Shown one piece after another: positions 53,943 to 63,281 of a DNA stretch of 64,000 bases. The notes below the pieces were generated by a model, which was not told where the DNA came from, searched no databases, and was given only the letters and a program-made list of their open reading frames with translations. Origin of the DNA: UBA5078 sp033721235. Its GTDB lineage: Bacteria; Pseudomonadota; Gammaproteobacteria; Pseudomonadales; Pseudohongiellaceae. The translations under genes and the position numbers were made by a program. The number at the start of each line of letters is the position of its first letter. The stretch's first letter is position 1. The DNA lies in assembly GCA_033721235.1 (NCBI GenBank), contig JAWWAY010000002.1:124001-188000 (forward strand), in the 5' to 3' direction.

Positions 53943-54674
53943 ATGTCAGAGCTCAAATCATACGCCGTATGGGATTCATGTACTCGCTGGTTTCATTGGA
54001 TTAATGTTCTATGTGTTTTGAGCCTCATAGGCTTGGGGCTTGTTATTCTAAATGCCAACACTCTTGGCATTCCCAATGATGGAAAAATACTTCTGAAAGA
54101 AACTCATGTGCTTACCGGCTATGTTTTCTCACTAAACCTTCTATGGCGCTTCATTTGGGCCTTCATAGGTAACCGTCACGCACGCTGGGGGTCAATACTG
54201 CCCGGAGGAAAAGGTTTTATACAAGCGACACGCAATTATGTCGTTGCGTTTGTATCGGGCCGGCCCGAGCACTATCTTGGGCATAATCCGCTCGGCCGGA
54301 TAAGCGTATTTGTCTTATTTATTCTTCTGGCAACACAGGCTATCACCGGCTTAGTACTTGCAGGAACAGACGTATTCTACCCGCCATTTGGGCACTGGAT
54401 TGCCCAATGGATAGCAGCGCCTGGCGTGCAGCCAGACACTCTTGTTCCTTACGCCTCTAATATGTATGACCCACAAGCCTATGAAAGCATGCGAGCATTT
54501 CGCAAGCCATTTATTACCACTCACGAATATAGTTTCTTTGCTCTAATTGTGCTTATTTTGATTCATATAGTGGCCGTGGTTGTTACCGAAATAAAGGAAG
54601 GAGGCAATATTATTTCGGCTATGTTCACGGGCAAGAAAACCTTTGTAAAACCACCTATAGATGATGACAATTAA
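53943..54674 (+). CDS. Cytochrome b561 family protein
   Basis: A 243-residue four-helix diheme membrane protein: RWFHWINVLC, LKETHVLTGY, and TTHEYSF followed by LIHIVAVVV supply the haem-ligand histidines. This is the form of Ni/Fe-hydrogenase b-type or cytochrome b561 subunits that pass electrons to or from the quinone pool. No hydrogenase or c-type partner is adjacent. Confidence 0.85.
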   Translation: MSELKSYAVWDSCTRWFHWINVLCVLSLIGLGLVILNANTLGIPNDGKILLKETHVLTGYVFSLNLLWRFIWAFIGNRHARWGSILPGGKGFIQATRNYVVAFVSGRPEHYLGHNPLGRISVFVLFILLATQAITGLVLAGTDVFYPPFGHWIAQWIAAPGVQPDTLVPYASNMYDPQAYESMRAFRKPFITTHEYSFFALIVLILIHIVAVVVTEIKEGGNIISAMFTGKKTFVKPPIDDDN

Positions 54675-54709
54675 CAGCACTATAGCTAGCCACTAAGAAA
54701 GACTGCCGC

Positions 54710-55036
54710 ATGAGCTTACGTGCCAAAGATCACAGCATTTCTCTACACTGTATTGACGATGCCATGTCGCTTATCGGAAGCGGCATGGATGGGTGTCTAT
54801 TCACACCCGATGATATTGCGAGCGACTTCTTTGATCTTAAGAATGGGCTCGCTGGGGAAGTGTTTCAAAAATTGGTGAACTATCGCTTCCCTGTAGCTTT
54901 TATTATTCCTTCAGATCACCCTTACGGCGACAGAGTAACAGAGCTTATTAGAGACCATAAGCAGCACCCTGTTATTCGTTTTTTCCAAAGCGAAGAAGAC
55001 GGCATCGACTGGCTCAAGCAACAATCAAACAGCTAA
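54710..55036 (+). CDS. DUF4180 domain protein
   Basis: A 108-residue protein with DDAMSLIGSGM, CLFTPDDIASDFFDLKNGLAGEVFQKLVNY-type core and a C-terminal EEDGIDWLKQ, matching DUF4180 as I recall it. No signal or membrane segment. Function unknown. 36 bp after the cytochrome gene. Confidence 0.75.
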   Translation: MSLRAKDHSISLHCIDDAMSLIGSGMDGCLFTPDDIASDFFDLKNGLAGEVFQKLVNYRFPVAFIIPSDHPYGDRVTELIRDHKQHPVIRFFQSEEDGIDWLKQQSNS

Positions 55037-55149
55037 TTACAAACCCTTAGCGCAAGGGAGAGTATTCATTTTTTTCGCTGCTATCTTTACCCCCGTATCC
55101 GAGTTGTGAAGAAATTACAGGGAACTGAACCAAGGGAGCCAAACCCACT

Positions 55150-55569
55150 ATGAACATTAGAGCATTCTCCGAGAGCGATAGAGACAGCGTAATTGCTTTA
55201 TGGCAAGCCTGCGAACTCACCCGCCCCTGGAACGACCCAAACAAAGACATTGATCGCAAGCAACAGTTTCAGGCGGAGCTGTTCTTTGTCGGGGAAATTG
55301 ACTCTCGTGTAATGGCTAGCGCTATGGCCGGCTACGATGGCCATAGAGGCTCTGTCTTCTACTTGGCTGTGCACCCTGATTTTCAAGGCTTGAAATACGG
55401 CCTACAGATAATGCAGCACATTGAACAAGTATTGGAAGGCCTCGGCTGCCCAAAGATTAATATCGCCTTTCGTACTGGCAATGAAGCAGTACTCAATTTC
55501 TACAACAAACTAGGATATACGCTTGACGATGTGTCCAGCTTGGGCAAACGCCTAATACCCGATCACTAG
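55150..55569 (+). CDS. GNAT acetyltransferase, YpeA type
   Basis: A 139-residue GNAT: MNIRAFSESDRDSVIALWQ, then ELTRPWNDPNKDIDRK, strand 4 GSVFYLAVHPDFQGLKYG with the acetyl-CoA loop, and NFYNKLGY. The WNDP...D pattern is that of YpeA. Acetyl acceptor unknown. Confidence 0.88.
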   Translation: MNIRAFSESDRDSVIALWQACELTRPWNDPNKDIDRKQQFQAELFFVGEIDSRVMASAMAGYDGHRGSVFYLAVHPDFQGLKYGLQIMQHIEQVLEGLGCPKINIAFRTGNEAVLNFYNKLGYTLDDVSSLGKRLIPDH

Positions 55570-55677
55570 AAAACCACTTGCGCTTAGGCAACGTATTACT
55601 AGATTGAAAATAGACGTATATCGTCTACTCAACACGCTAACAGAGAATGAGCCTAATGCTCAGTGAAAGCGCAAACT

Positions 55678-56196
55678 ATGATTAAAAGCTCTCTACTATT
55701 TTTACTAGCCACTCTCCTAACAGGCTGTCTCGGCATGCCGGATAAAGTAACGCCCGTAGAGGAATTCAATTTAGACCGTTACTTGGGCACCTGGTACGAG
55801 ATTGCCAGGTTAGACCACTCATTCGAGCGTGGGCTTGAAAGAGTCACTGCTGAGTATTCACTGCGCGATGACGGTGGTGTCTCGGTGATAAACCGAGGAT
55901 ACTCAAGCGCCAGCGAAGAATGGGAAGAAGCGCAAGGGAAAGCCTATTTCGTCGACAACGAGAATATCGCTTATTTAAAAGTCTCATTTTTCGGTCCGTT
56001 CTACGGTTCCTATGTGGTATTCGAATTAGATAAGCAAAACTATGAATACGCTTTCGTTTCCGGCCCTGACACTTCCTATCTTTGGTTGCTCGCCCGCACC
56101 CCAGAGGTATCGCCGCAGTTAATCGAGCGCTTCCAACGCAGAGCCAGCGAGCTAGGCTTTAAGCCCGAGCAACTGATATTTGTGAATCACGATTAG
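55678..56196 (+). CDS. blc: Lipocalin family outer-membrane lipoprotein
   Basis: A 172-residue lipocalin with lipobox LTGC (LLFLLATLLTGCLG), the GTWYEIARLDHSFERGL signature, and a C-terminal LGFKPEQLIFVNHD. Blc-type lipocalins bind fatty acids or lysophospholipids at the outer membrane. ATG at 55678 was chosen; GTG at 55663 adds five residues. It overlaps the convergent NTF2-like gene by 4 bp. Confidence 0.9.
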   Translation: MIKSSLLFLLATLLTGCLGMPDKVTPVEEFNLDRYLGTWYEIARLDHSFERGLERVTAEYSLRDDGGVSVINRGYSSASEEWEEAQGKAYFVDNENIAYLKVSFFGPFYGSYVVFELDKQNYEYAFVSGPDTSYLWLLARTPEVSPQLIERFQRRASELGFKPEQLIFVNHD

Positions 56197-56681
56197 AGCC
56201 CCAAATCAGAAAGTTCTGGATAACTATCGGGCCTGCGCCCTTGCTCCCAAGTAAGTTTGCGTTCGCTCTCTTTAATGGGCAGGTCGTTGATACTCGCATG
56301 GCGTTCGACCATTAAGCCTTTGCCATTAAACTTCCAATTTTCATTGCCGAAGGAGCGATACCACTGCCCTTCAGAATCTTTCCACTCGTAGGCAAACCTC
56401 ACCGCTATTCGGTTTTCGTTAAAGGACCAGAGTTCTTTTACTAGGCGGTACTCCTGTTCTTTTATCCATTTGCTAGCAAGAAACTCTTCAATTTCCTTTC
56501 GCCCGTTAATGAATTCGCTACGATTACGCCAACGGCTATTGCTGCTATAGGCCCCAGCTACCCTTTGCGGGTCGCGACTATTCCAGGCGTCCTCTGCCTT
56601 GCGAATTTTCTCTACAGCGCTCTCGCGCGTGAACGGCGGCAGTGGGTAACGCACTTCTTCCTGTTTAATTTCATTATTCAT
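56193..56681 (-). CDS. NTF2-like (DUF1348/SnoaL-type) protein
   Basis: A 162-residue protein with FTRESAVEKIRKAEDAWNSRD, SRWRNRSEFINGRKEIEEFL, and EWKDSEGQWYRSFGNENW of the DUF1348 branch of the NTF2 fold. Members are small cone-shaped ligand-binding proteins of unknown role. It overlaps the PPOX gene by 4 bp (ATGA), so the two form an operon. Confidence 0.85.
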   Translation of the reverse strand: MNNEIKQEEVRYPLPPFTRESAVEKIRKAEDAWNSRDPQRVAGAYSSNSRWRNRSEFINGRKEIEEFLASKWIKEQEYRLVKELWSFNENRIAVRFAYEWKDSEGQWYRSFGNENWKFNGKGLMVERHASINDLPIKESERKLTWEQGRRPDSYPELSDLGL

Positions 56682-57322
56682 TTCAATTTATCCTGATCCA
56701 ATACTTTGCTTGAAACTTGAGCCTGCAGCTTGGCAAGCTGCTCTTTCAAATTTTCGTTCTCTTCCATCACTGGGCCAAAGAGTTGCTGCACCTCAGCCTT
56801 ACTAAAGCGGGGCGATATGTGGCGGGGACAATTCCAATCAAAGCCTTCTATTTTGATTAAGTAGCCGCGCTCAGATTCCGCCTTATAATCTTGAATCTCG
56901 AGCTTGGCTAATGTTTCCCAATCGTCTTCGGGTACCTGCTGTATCCTGCCCATCACTTTCAGGCGGCGCCTATTGAGGTAATCCATGAAGAACAGTGCTA
57001 CTCGATTGTTCGTCATGAAGTTTCCGGCACTCACGTACTGACGATTGCCCACGAAGTCTGAGTACCCAAGCACATTGGGCGCTAGCACTCGCATAAAACC
57101 CATCGGCCCGCCACGGTGCTGCAGGTATGGCCAGCCAGTCTCTCCCACACTCGCCATATAGACACTATCGCGCTGAGCAATGAACGTGCTCTCCCTCTCT
57201 GAAAGCATATGATTAGAGTTCTCAATAGCGTCCAAACGAGCGTAGCTTTCGCGGCTCCCCTTTTCTTCTTGCAAGCGGCGAACCTGCTCGGTGAACACGA
57301 TCTGTGCGTAACGGTGCGCCAT
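56678..57322 (-). CDS. Pyridoxamine 5'-phosphate oxidase-like flavoprotein
   Basis: A 214-residue PPOX-fold protein: FIAQRDSVYMASVGETGWPYLQHRGG, FVGNRQYVSAGN, and RLKVMGRIQQV, then a C-terminal coiled stretch (ENENLKEQLAKLQAQV). It probably binds FMN and reduces small electrophiles. ATG at 57322 (MAHRYAQ) is preferred over a frame start at 57352. Confidence 0.82.
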   Translation of the reverse strand: MAHRYAQIVFTEQVRRLQEEKGSRESYARLDAIENSNHMLSERESTFIAQRDSVYMASVGETGWPYLQHRGGPMGFMRVLAPNVLGYSDFVGNRQYVSAGNFMTNNRVALFFMDYLNRRRLKVMGRIQQVPEDDWETLAKLEIQDYKAESERGYLIKIEGFDWNCPRHISPRFSKAEVQQLFGPVMEENENLKEQLAKLQAQVSSKVLDQDKLK

Positions 57323-57363
57323 GTCTATTAAGCTCCGTGAAGTTAAATACATTATTAAGTAAA

Positions 57364-57381
57364 GCGGGCCTCGCGGCCCGC
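57364..57381 (-). terminator. Hairpin behind the AhpD-like gene
   Basis: Perfect 7-bp stem GCGGGCC/GGCCCGC with a 4-base loop, 19 bp past the AhpD-like stop. A short, T-poor tract follows, so termination may be partial. Confidence 0.45.
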
Positions 57382-57399
57382 ATTGCCTCGCTAAAAAAA

Positions 57400-57945
57400 T
57401 TAAGCTGCGGACTTTAGTTCGACCTTAGGGAAGTCAATTTCCACTCGGCTTGCTTTGCCCAGAATATTAGTCAGTAGGTTTAGTCCAACATGAGTAATAA
57501 TTTCGACAATCTCTGCATCGCTGTAGCCAGCGTTGCGTGCCGCAAGCAGTTCAGAAGTAGCCACCTCGCCCTTATTCTGCGCTAGCGAACGCGCCAATTG
57601 GACCGCCACTCGTGCTTTCGCATCCTGACTGCCGCCGGCACGGTTAGCGTCTATTTCTTCAGGCGAAAGCCCCGCCTTGCGACCAATCGCAGTGTGGGCA
57701 GACACACAGTATTGGCACTCGTTCTGCTCGGCCAAACCCAAGGCGATGCGCTCACGCGTCTGGGGGTCCAAGCTCCCCTCTCCTGCAATGCTATGCAGAC
57801 CCAAGAAGGCGCGCAGCGCTGCGGGTGAATTGGCAAACACCTTCAGAAAATTAGGCACCACGCCTAGCTGAGATTGAATAGCCTCATACAGGCCCTTTTG
57901 CTCTTCATTTGCTTGCTCTTTGCTCACTACATTGATACGGCTCAT
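57400..57945 (-). CDS. Carboxymuconolactone decarboxylase/AhpD-like peroxidase-related protein
   Basis: A 181-residue helical protein with the redox motif ECQYCVSAHTAIG (C-x-x-C-x-x-x-H), the AhpD active-site pattern. It likely reduces peroxides or disulphides. ATG at 57945 follows AGAGGA. Divergent from a LysR regulator with a dyad operator, so oxidant- or electrophile-responsive control is likely; the downstream PPOX and NTF2-like genes may share the response. Confidence 0.87.
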   Translation of the reverse strand: MSRINVVSKEQANEEQKGLYEAIQSQLGVVPNFLKVFANSPAALRAFLGLHSIAGEGSLDPQTRERIALGLAEQNECQYCVSAHTAIGRKAGLSPEEIDANRAGGSQDAKARVAVQLARSLAQNKGEVATSELLAARNAGYSDAEIVEIITHVGLNLLTNILGKASRVEIDFPKVELKSAA

Positions 57946-58062
57946 TGCTTTAATCCTCTTTAAAAAATGATTTGAAAGTTTTCGATTCATGCGCTGTTTG
58001 AGCGACGGTTGAAGTTTGACAAATGCTGTTAAAGTAAAGAATACTCAATAAAAGCAACTCAC

Positions 58063-58081
58063 TATTTCATATAATGAAATA
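58063..58081. promoter_or_regulatory. Dyad operator of LysR regulator
   Basis: TATTTCAT-ATA-ATGAAATA is a perfect 8-bp inverted repeat 15 bp before the LysR start, in the gap shared with the AhpD-like gene. Placement fits an autoregulatory LysR box. Confidence 0.6.
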
Positions 58082-58095
58082 ATAGCGGCAACAAT

Positions 58096-58995
58096 ATGGA
58101 CCAATTTCACCTAATGCGGGTATTTGTCACCGTGGCCGATGAGCAAGGCTTTGCTGCGGCTGCTCGCAAGCTAAAGCTATCCTCCCCCGCGGTTACCCGC
58201 GCAGTATCAGCGCTAGAGGCTCGGCTAGGGGTCAAGCTTCTTACGCGCACTACTCGCCACGTGCGAGTCACTGATGCTGGGCAACGCTATCTCGAAGACG
58301 CTCGTCGAATACTCCACGAGCTTGAGCTAGCGAACGAGTCGGCTCTCGGCATCAATGCAGAACCACGCGGGCGCTTAAGCATCACCGCCTCGGTTCTCTT
58401 CGGGCAAAAATTTGTTCTGCCCAGCATTACTCGCTATCTAAGCCGCTTCCCAGAAACACAGATCAACGCCGTCTTTGTCGACCGCGTGGTTAACTTAATG
58501 GATGAGGGTTTCGACCTTGGAGTGCGCATTGGGCATTTATCGGACTCTGGCATGAATGCCAAGCGGCTCGGACACGTGCAGGTGCACTGGCTCGCATCTC
58601 CTGCCTACCTGTCTAAAAACGGAGTGCCCGGCTCACCCACAGATCTCGACAATCACACGACTATCGCCACATCGAGCAGCAGCATGACGCTGGACTGGCA
58701 GTTTATGCAAAAAAACCAAAGCCACACCGTACGACTGCACCCGCGCCTCACGGTCTCTACCAATCAGGCCGCTATCGAAGCCGCCAAGCAAGGCTTTGGT
58801 ATTATCCGAATGCTGTCCTATCAAGTGACGGAAGAACTAGAACAGCAGCAACTGAAAGTAGTTCTTGGCGCATATGAACCTCCTCCACTACCCGTGCATA
58901 TTATTCACCGAGAAGGCCATCACGCTAGCGCCAAAACGAGGGCCTTCATCGACATACTGTCCGATGACTTGCAAAATACTAAGGCGCTAAGCTAA
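58096..58995 (+). CDS. LysR-family transcriptional regulator
   Basis: A 299-residue LysR protein with winged helix (FAAAARKLKLSSPAVTRAVSALEARLG) and an effector domain (GRLSITASVLFGQKFVLP...). Subtype resembles the regulators that repress their own gene and activate a divergent target, here the AhpD-like gene. Effector unknown. Confidence 0.9.
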   Translation: MDQFHLMRVFVTVADEQGFAAAARKLKLSSPAVTRAVSALEARLGVKLLTRTTRHVRVTDAGQRYLEDARRILHELELANESALGINAEPRGRLSITASVLFGQKFVLPSITRYLSRFPETQINAVFVDRVVNLMDEGFDLGVRIGHLSDSGMNAKRLGHVQVHWLASPAYLSKNGVPGSPTDLDNHTTIATSSSSMTLDWQFMQKNQSHTVRLHPRLTVSTNQAAIEAAKQGFGIIRMLSYQVTEELEQQQLKVVLGAYEPPPLPVHIIHREGHHASAKTRAFIDILSDDLQNTKALS

Positions 58996-59061
58996 GCAAG
59001 CCAATTTGAATTACACTGGTGCTCGCCACCAAAACTCTCGACAAATTAATGAGGCCAAGTC

Positions 59062-59919
59062 TTGAAGGTAGAAACTGTTCAGATGTCTGATGGCACCAGT
59101 ACGCAGGTCCACCATTTCGATAGCGCGGATATCCCGCAGGGCACTATCGTTTTTCTAGCCGCACTCGGCGTATCCATCTCTTACTATCGCACACTTGCGC
59201 AGCTCTTGGCCGAACGCGGCTTTAACGTGGCCCTCATAGAGACGCGGGGAATGAGATTCAGCTCGGTTAATGATGTTAAGCAAGACAATTTTGGCTACAA
59301 AGAGATTCTCGACACCGACTTAGACACCATATTGCCTCATATTCGTCAGCTGCACGCATCGCTTCCACTTTGGATTGGCGGCCATAGTCTAGGGGGGCAA
59401 CTCGCATTGCTGTATGCCAGCAAGCAAAGAGTCGCCACTGATGGGGTATTCCTAATCGCCAGCGGATCAAATTATTACGCAAACCTGCCCGGCCTCCTGC
59501 CGCGCTTAAGACGCCGCATTGGCTTCGGTGCGGTACAGCTCATTAGCAATTTGCTGGGGTATTTTCCTGGTCATCGACTAGGCTTTGGCGGGCGTCAACC
59601 AAAGAACCTGGTTAAAGACTGGACACACGAGGGCAAAAATGGTCACTACCGAGTAGTCAATTGCGAGCAAAACTACGAACACTACATCGCTACTTTTCCA
59701 CGCCCAGTCGTCATGCTCTGCGTTAAAGAGGATAAGCTTGTTCCTACCGCGTGTGCACAATACCTTGCCAACAAACTTAAGCGCTCAACAGTCGACGTAG
59801 TAGAGATTGACTCTACCCAAAACGGCCTCATGCCTTTCGATCACTTCAACTGGGCCAAAAACCCGACGATCATAATAGATGCTTTATGCGCTAAGCTTTC
59901 TCATGCAACGAGTAGGTGA
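59062..59919 (+). CDS. Alpha/beta hydrolase (serine hydrolase)
   Basis: A 285-residue protein with nucleophile elbow GGHSLGGQ (Ser109), preceded by IVFLAALGVSISYYRTLAQLL. TTG start at 59062 with GAGG eight bases upstream; ATG eight codons on lacks a site. No signal peptide. The family includes lipases and monoacylglycerol-lipase-like enzymes; substrate unknown. Confidence 0.8.
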   Translation: MKVETVQMSDGTSTQVHHFDSADIPQGTIVFLAALGVSISYYRTLAQLLAERGFNVALIETRGMRFSSVNDVKQDNFGYKEILDTDLDTILPHIRQLHASLPLWIGGHSLGGQLALLYASKQRVATDGVFLIASGSNYYANLPGLLPRLRRRIGFGAVQLISNLLGYFPGHRLGFGGRQPKNLVKDWTHEGKNGHYRVVNCEQNYEHYIATFPRPVVMLCVKEDKLVPTACAQYLANKLKRSTVDVVEIDSTQNGLMPFDHFNWAKNPTIIIDALCAKLSHATSR

Positions 59920-60101
59920 GTGTCTATACATAGACGAACTACTAAAGAAGCAGCACTATGAAAGCGCGTATAGATATCGCCCGAATCACCCGTATCTAGA
60001 GCGCTGAAAACGAGCTTAAGGTTACTGAAGAGAGTGTTTGAATTCGCTCCTCTACAGCGCTTAAACTTAGATCACTCAGGTCTCACAATAGCTAACACCC
60101 T

Positions 60102-60707
60102 ATGGACAAAAATTCAGAAAAAGTCGGCAAAGCCTACGATAGTATTACCCATCGTTGGACGGGCGACGGTTTTAACAGAAACAACGGAATTGCTGCGCAC
60201 AAACGAGCGCTAGGCTTTGCCAAGAATGAAGGCAAGGCTTTGGACGTGGGTTGCGGTTGCACCGGGCGATTCATCGATCTGTTGTTAGATGAAGGTTTCA
60301 CCCCAGAGGGCGTCGATCTTTCTGCGAAGAAAATAGAAATATCGAAGCAGCGCCACCCCACAATAGAATTTCACCACGCTGATATCTGTGAGTGGCCGAT
60401 GCAAAGTCAATACGACTTTATTACAGCCTGGGATAGCCTTTGGCATATTGCTCTGGACAAGCAAGCATTCATAATAGAAAAACTATGCTCAAGCTTAAGC
60501 TCCGGCGGTGTGTTTATCTTTAGTTTTGGGGGTGTAAGCGAAGCAGGCGAGCATACAGACAATTTGATGGGCCCTAAGCTGTACTACTCATCTCTTGGAA
60601 CCAATAACTACCTGCGCCTACTTAGCGAGTTTGGCTGTATTTGTCGTCATCTCGAACACGAGCGTGCAGATGATCCCCATACCTTTATTATCGCTCAGAA
60701 GCTCTAA
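60102..60707 (+). CDS. SAM-dependent class I methyltransferase
   Basis: A 201-residue Rossmann methyltransferase with motif I ALDVGCGCTGRFIDLLL, motif II GVDLSAKKIEI and post-motif DFITAWDSLWHI. Acceptor unknown. The Cys in the GCGCTG loop is slightly unusual. Stand-alone gene. Confidence 0.85.
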   Translation: MDKNSEKVGKAYDSITHRWTGDGFNRNNGIAAHKRALGFAKNEGKALDVGCGCTGRFIDLLLDEGFTPEGVDLSAKKIEISKQRHPTIEFHHADICEWPMQSQYDFITAWDSLWHIALDKQAFIIEKLCSSLSSGGVFIFSFGGVSEAGEHTDNLMGPKLYYSSLGTNNYLRLLSEFGCICRHLEHERADDPHTFIIAQKL

Positions 60708-60889
60708 AGCACCACGAATATAGTGGTTTCGTAACGAACATTCCCAACCACCTTGAAATCCAACACTTTGAACGTGTTCCCATTGGCTCAGCTCGCAGTT
60801 GCGTCTAGCTTGTTAGTTACGCCATAGGGCGTATACTGAAGATAAGTGAGCATCCTGCATACAAAATAATAAAGGTGGGATTGATCTGC

Positions 60890-63247
60890 ATGGCATCAAG
60901 CCTTATAGCATATTCTACATTTCTTTTGACGAAACGCATTGTAGTCAAAGTGCTCCTTTGTATTTTTTTCCTCGCAACGTTTAGTCTCCAACACTCCTTT
61001 GCGGCCGAAAATTCCGGCACCCTCGAAGGAAAGAGAATTCTGCTTATAGCTGGCTATACAGATCTTGGCCCATGGGAGCAAAAATTTAACAATACTTTAG
61101 TTCGACTGCTTTCAAGTGAAATGGGGGCAGAAGTCACTCCAGAGTTCCTTCCGTTAATCGAGTTCGCTGGAGATGAACAAACGATTCAGCAGCTAGCACT
61201 CTCTATGCGCACGCGCTATACGGACCTGCAAAGATCCTATCACCTTGTCATCGCCATTCAACCAGAGGCAACTGAGTTTCTAGCCACATGGGGTGAGACT
61301 TTATTTTCCAATACCGAGTTTCTTTATGTCCTACCCAGTGCGACATTGGTGGAGAGACTCTCACAAGATGGCGAAGAAAACATCATTCTAAGCGCTACTC
61401 CAACGGCCATTCACAACACCATTAGACTCATACCAAGGCTACTTCCCTCACTGGAATCTGTCATCGTTGTTGGCGGTTCAGGCGCGGGAGACCTCTCGTA
61501 CATACAGCGTACCAGGAATGCATATAGGGACTTCGATAGCGACGCTAATATTATCTACATAACAGGCTTAAGCTTAGAACGGCTTACCACAAGACTGCGC
61601 GAAGAAAATACCAATAGCGCAATCTTGCTTCCCACTTACAATCGAGATTCAGACGGTAATGTGCTTCGCACTATTGATGTGAGCTCCGCTATTGCTCAAG
61701 ACGTTGAACTACCACTGTTTACCATATTCGAAGACTTAATAGGTCGGGGCGCTATAGGAGGCAATGTAACCGGATCTATCCACTATGCGGAGCAGACAGC
61801 ATTGTTTAGCGAGGCCATTATCAATAATTTCCCCTATCAGGCCAGGCAAGAGACTGTCAGTTCCTATCAATTTGATGCTAAACAACTAGAAAGATTTGGC
61901 ATCAGTCATCGCTCCTTACCGGAGCAAAGCCTATTAATTAACTACGAAGCCCCCGCATGGCGCACCTACATCTGGCAGATAGTCATCGCCCTGAGCATCA
62001 TCACCACGCTACTTATTCTTCTTGCCTTACTTTACCGCAGCATTAGGCTGCGAGCAGTGGCTGAGAAGGAACTAAGGGAGGCGCAAAAACTTGAGGCCTT
62101 GGGCATTTTCTCCAGCGGTATTGCTCATGACTTTAACAATATACTTATGGCCATAGACGGCAACGCCGAGGTCGCAAAGGAGAGCATTAAGGCTAGTCCC
62201 GCAATAGCCGAGAAATGCCTAAGCTCCGTATCGATGGCCGTTGATAGAGCAAAACACTTAATCAGCCAAATTCTGCTGTTTAGCCGCCCTAGCAATAACG
62301 AGGTCTACAGAACAATATCGCCAGCGAAGCTATTGGAAGAGTGCGTAGACATGGCTCAAGCATCGGCGCCCCAAAGCATTCACTTTAGCAGCACCATTGC
62401 GAAGGATCTTTGGTTCATTGTCGGCAGCGAAACTAAACTCCAACAAGTAATCATAAACCTATTGAGTAACTCCCGCGATGCCATAGAGGGTGAAGGAAAA
62501 GTTGAGCTAATAGCCGAAAACATAGTGTTGAGGAAACGCTGCCAATTCACCGGCGGCGCTCTGGAGGCTGGAAAATATATCTCTATCTCAGTGATCGATA
62601 CTGGATCGGGGATCAGCGAGGAAATTATATCGAGAGTATTCGAACCGTTTTTCACTACCAAAGCTATGCGAAAAGGCACCGGACTTGGTCTTTCGATCGT
62701 TCACGGTATCGTAAGAGAGCTAAAAGGCACGCTAGACATCAAGTCTAAGCTTAACCAAGGCACCACCGTAAGCCTCCTTTTACCGGCAGATTTTAGTGCA
62801 GTAAAGCCGATTCAGGACAAGCAGGAAAGCCACGGGGCTCGAGGTGCGGGGCAACACATTCTCTTGGTAGATGATGATGAAATGGTCTTAGCATCCAGCA
62901 AAGCAATTCTCGGACGCTTGGGCTATACGGTTACAGCATGCGATCACCCCTTCAAAGCCATTGAAGCATTCAGTCAAAAGACAAACCGCTTCGACCTACT
63001 GTTCTGTGACTTTTCGATGCCCGATATGAACGGTACAGAACTAATCGCTCAGCTAAGGTCTAAAGGCTTTAGCGCCCCAGTAGTTCTATGCACCGGAAAT
63101 TCCTCAGCAATCAATCAAGAAAGTGCAGACAATCCGTATGACTTCACTTTGCTAACAAAACCCTGCACCAGCACGCAAATATCAGAGACAATATCAGCGG
63201 CTTTGCGAGGAGAGGAGCCAGTCAAAACTACAAGGCCGGAAGCTTAA
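60890..63247 (+). CDS. Hybrid histidine kinase with periplasmic ABC-binding-protein-like sensor
   Basis: A 785-residue protein. A membrane/signal segment (about 15-40) precedes a periplasmic domain (about 45-355) built like the ABC transporter substrate-binding family PF04392 (VIVVGGSGAGDLSYIQRTRNAY, GRGAIGGNVTG). A membrane helix (about 362-385) leads to a HisKA domain with His413 (SSGIAHDFNNIL), a HATPase domain (NLLSNSRDAI, DTGSGI, GTGLGLSIVHG) and a receiver with Asp707 (LLFCDFSMPD) and Lys in LLTKPC. It should sense a small molecule. No response regulator is adjacent. ATG at 60890 follows AGGTGGG. Confidence 0.88.
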   Translation: MASSLIAYSTFLLTKRIVVKVLLCIFFLATFSLQHSFAAENSGTLEGKRILLIAGYTDLGPWEQKFNNTLVRLLSSEMGAEVTPEFLPLIEFAGDEQTIQQLALSMRTRYTDLQRSYHLVIAIQPEATEFLATWGETLFSNTEFLYVLPSATLVERLSQDGEENIILSATPTAIHNTIRLIPRLLPSLESVIVVGGSGAGDLSYIQRTRNAYRDFDSDANIIYITGLSLERLTTRLREENTNSAILLPTYNRDSDGNVLRTIDVSSAIAQDVELPLFTIFEDLIGRGAIGGNVTGSIHYAEQTALFSEAIINNFPYQARQETVSSYQFDAKQLERFGISHRSLPEQSLLINYEAPAWRTYIWQIVIALSIITTLLILLALLYRSIRLRAVAEKELREAQKLEALGIFSSGIAHDFNNILMAIDGNAEVAKESIKASPAIAEKCLSSVSMAVDRAKHLISQILLFSRPSNNEVYRTISPAKLLEECVDMAQASAPQSIHFSSTIAKDLWFIVGSETKLQQVIINLLSNSRDAIEGEGKVELIAENIVLRKRCQFTGGALEAGKYISISVIDTGSGISEEIISRVFEPFFTTKAMRKGTGLGLSIVHGIVRELKGTLDIKSKLNQGTTVSLLLPADFSAVKPIQDKQESHGARGAGQHILLVDDDEMVLASSKAILGRLGYTVTACDHPFKAIEAFSQKTNRFDLLFCDFSMPDMNGTELIAQLRSKGFSAPVVLCTGNSSAINQESADNPYDFTLLTKPCTSTQISETISAALRGEEPVKTTRPEA

Positions 63248-63273
63248 AAACGCACAGTTTCGCGGTGCGTTTT
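63247..63273. terminator. Bidirectional Rho-independent terminator
   Basis: AAAACGCAC and GTGCGTTTT pair perfectly around a 9-base loop between the convergent kinase and rdgC genes. Confidence 0.75.
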
Positions 63274-63281
63274 GTCACCTG

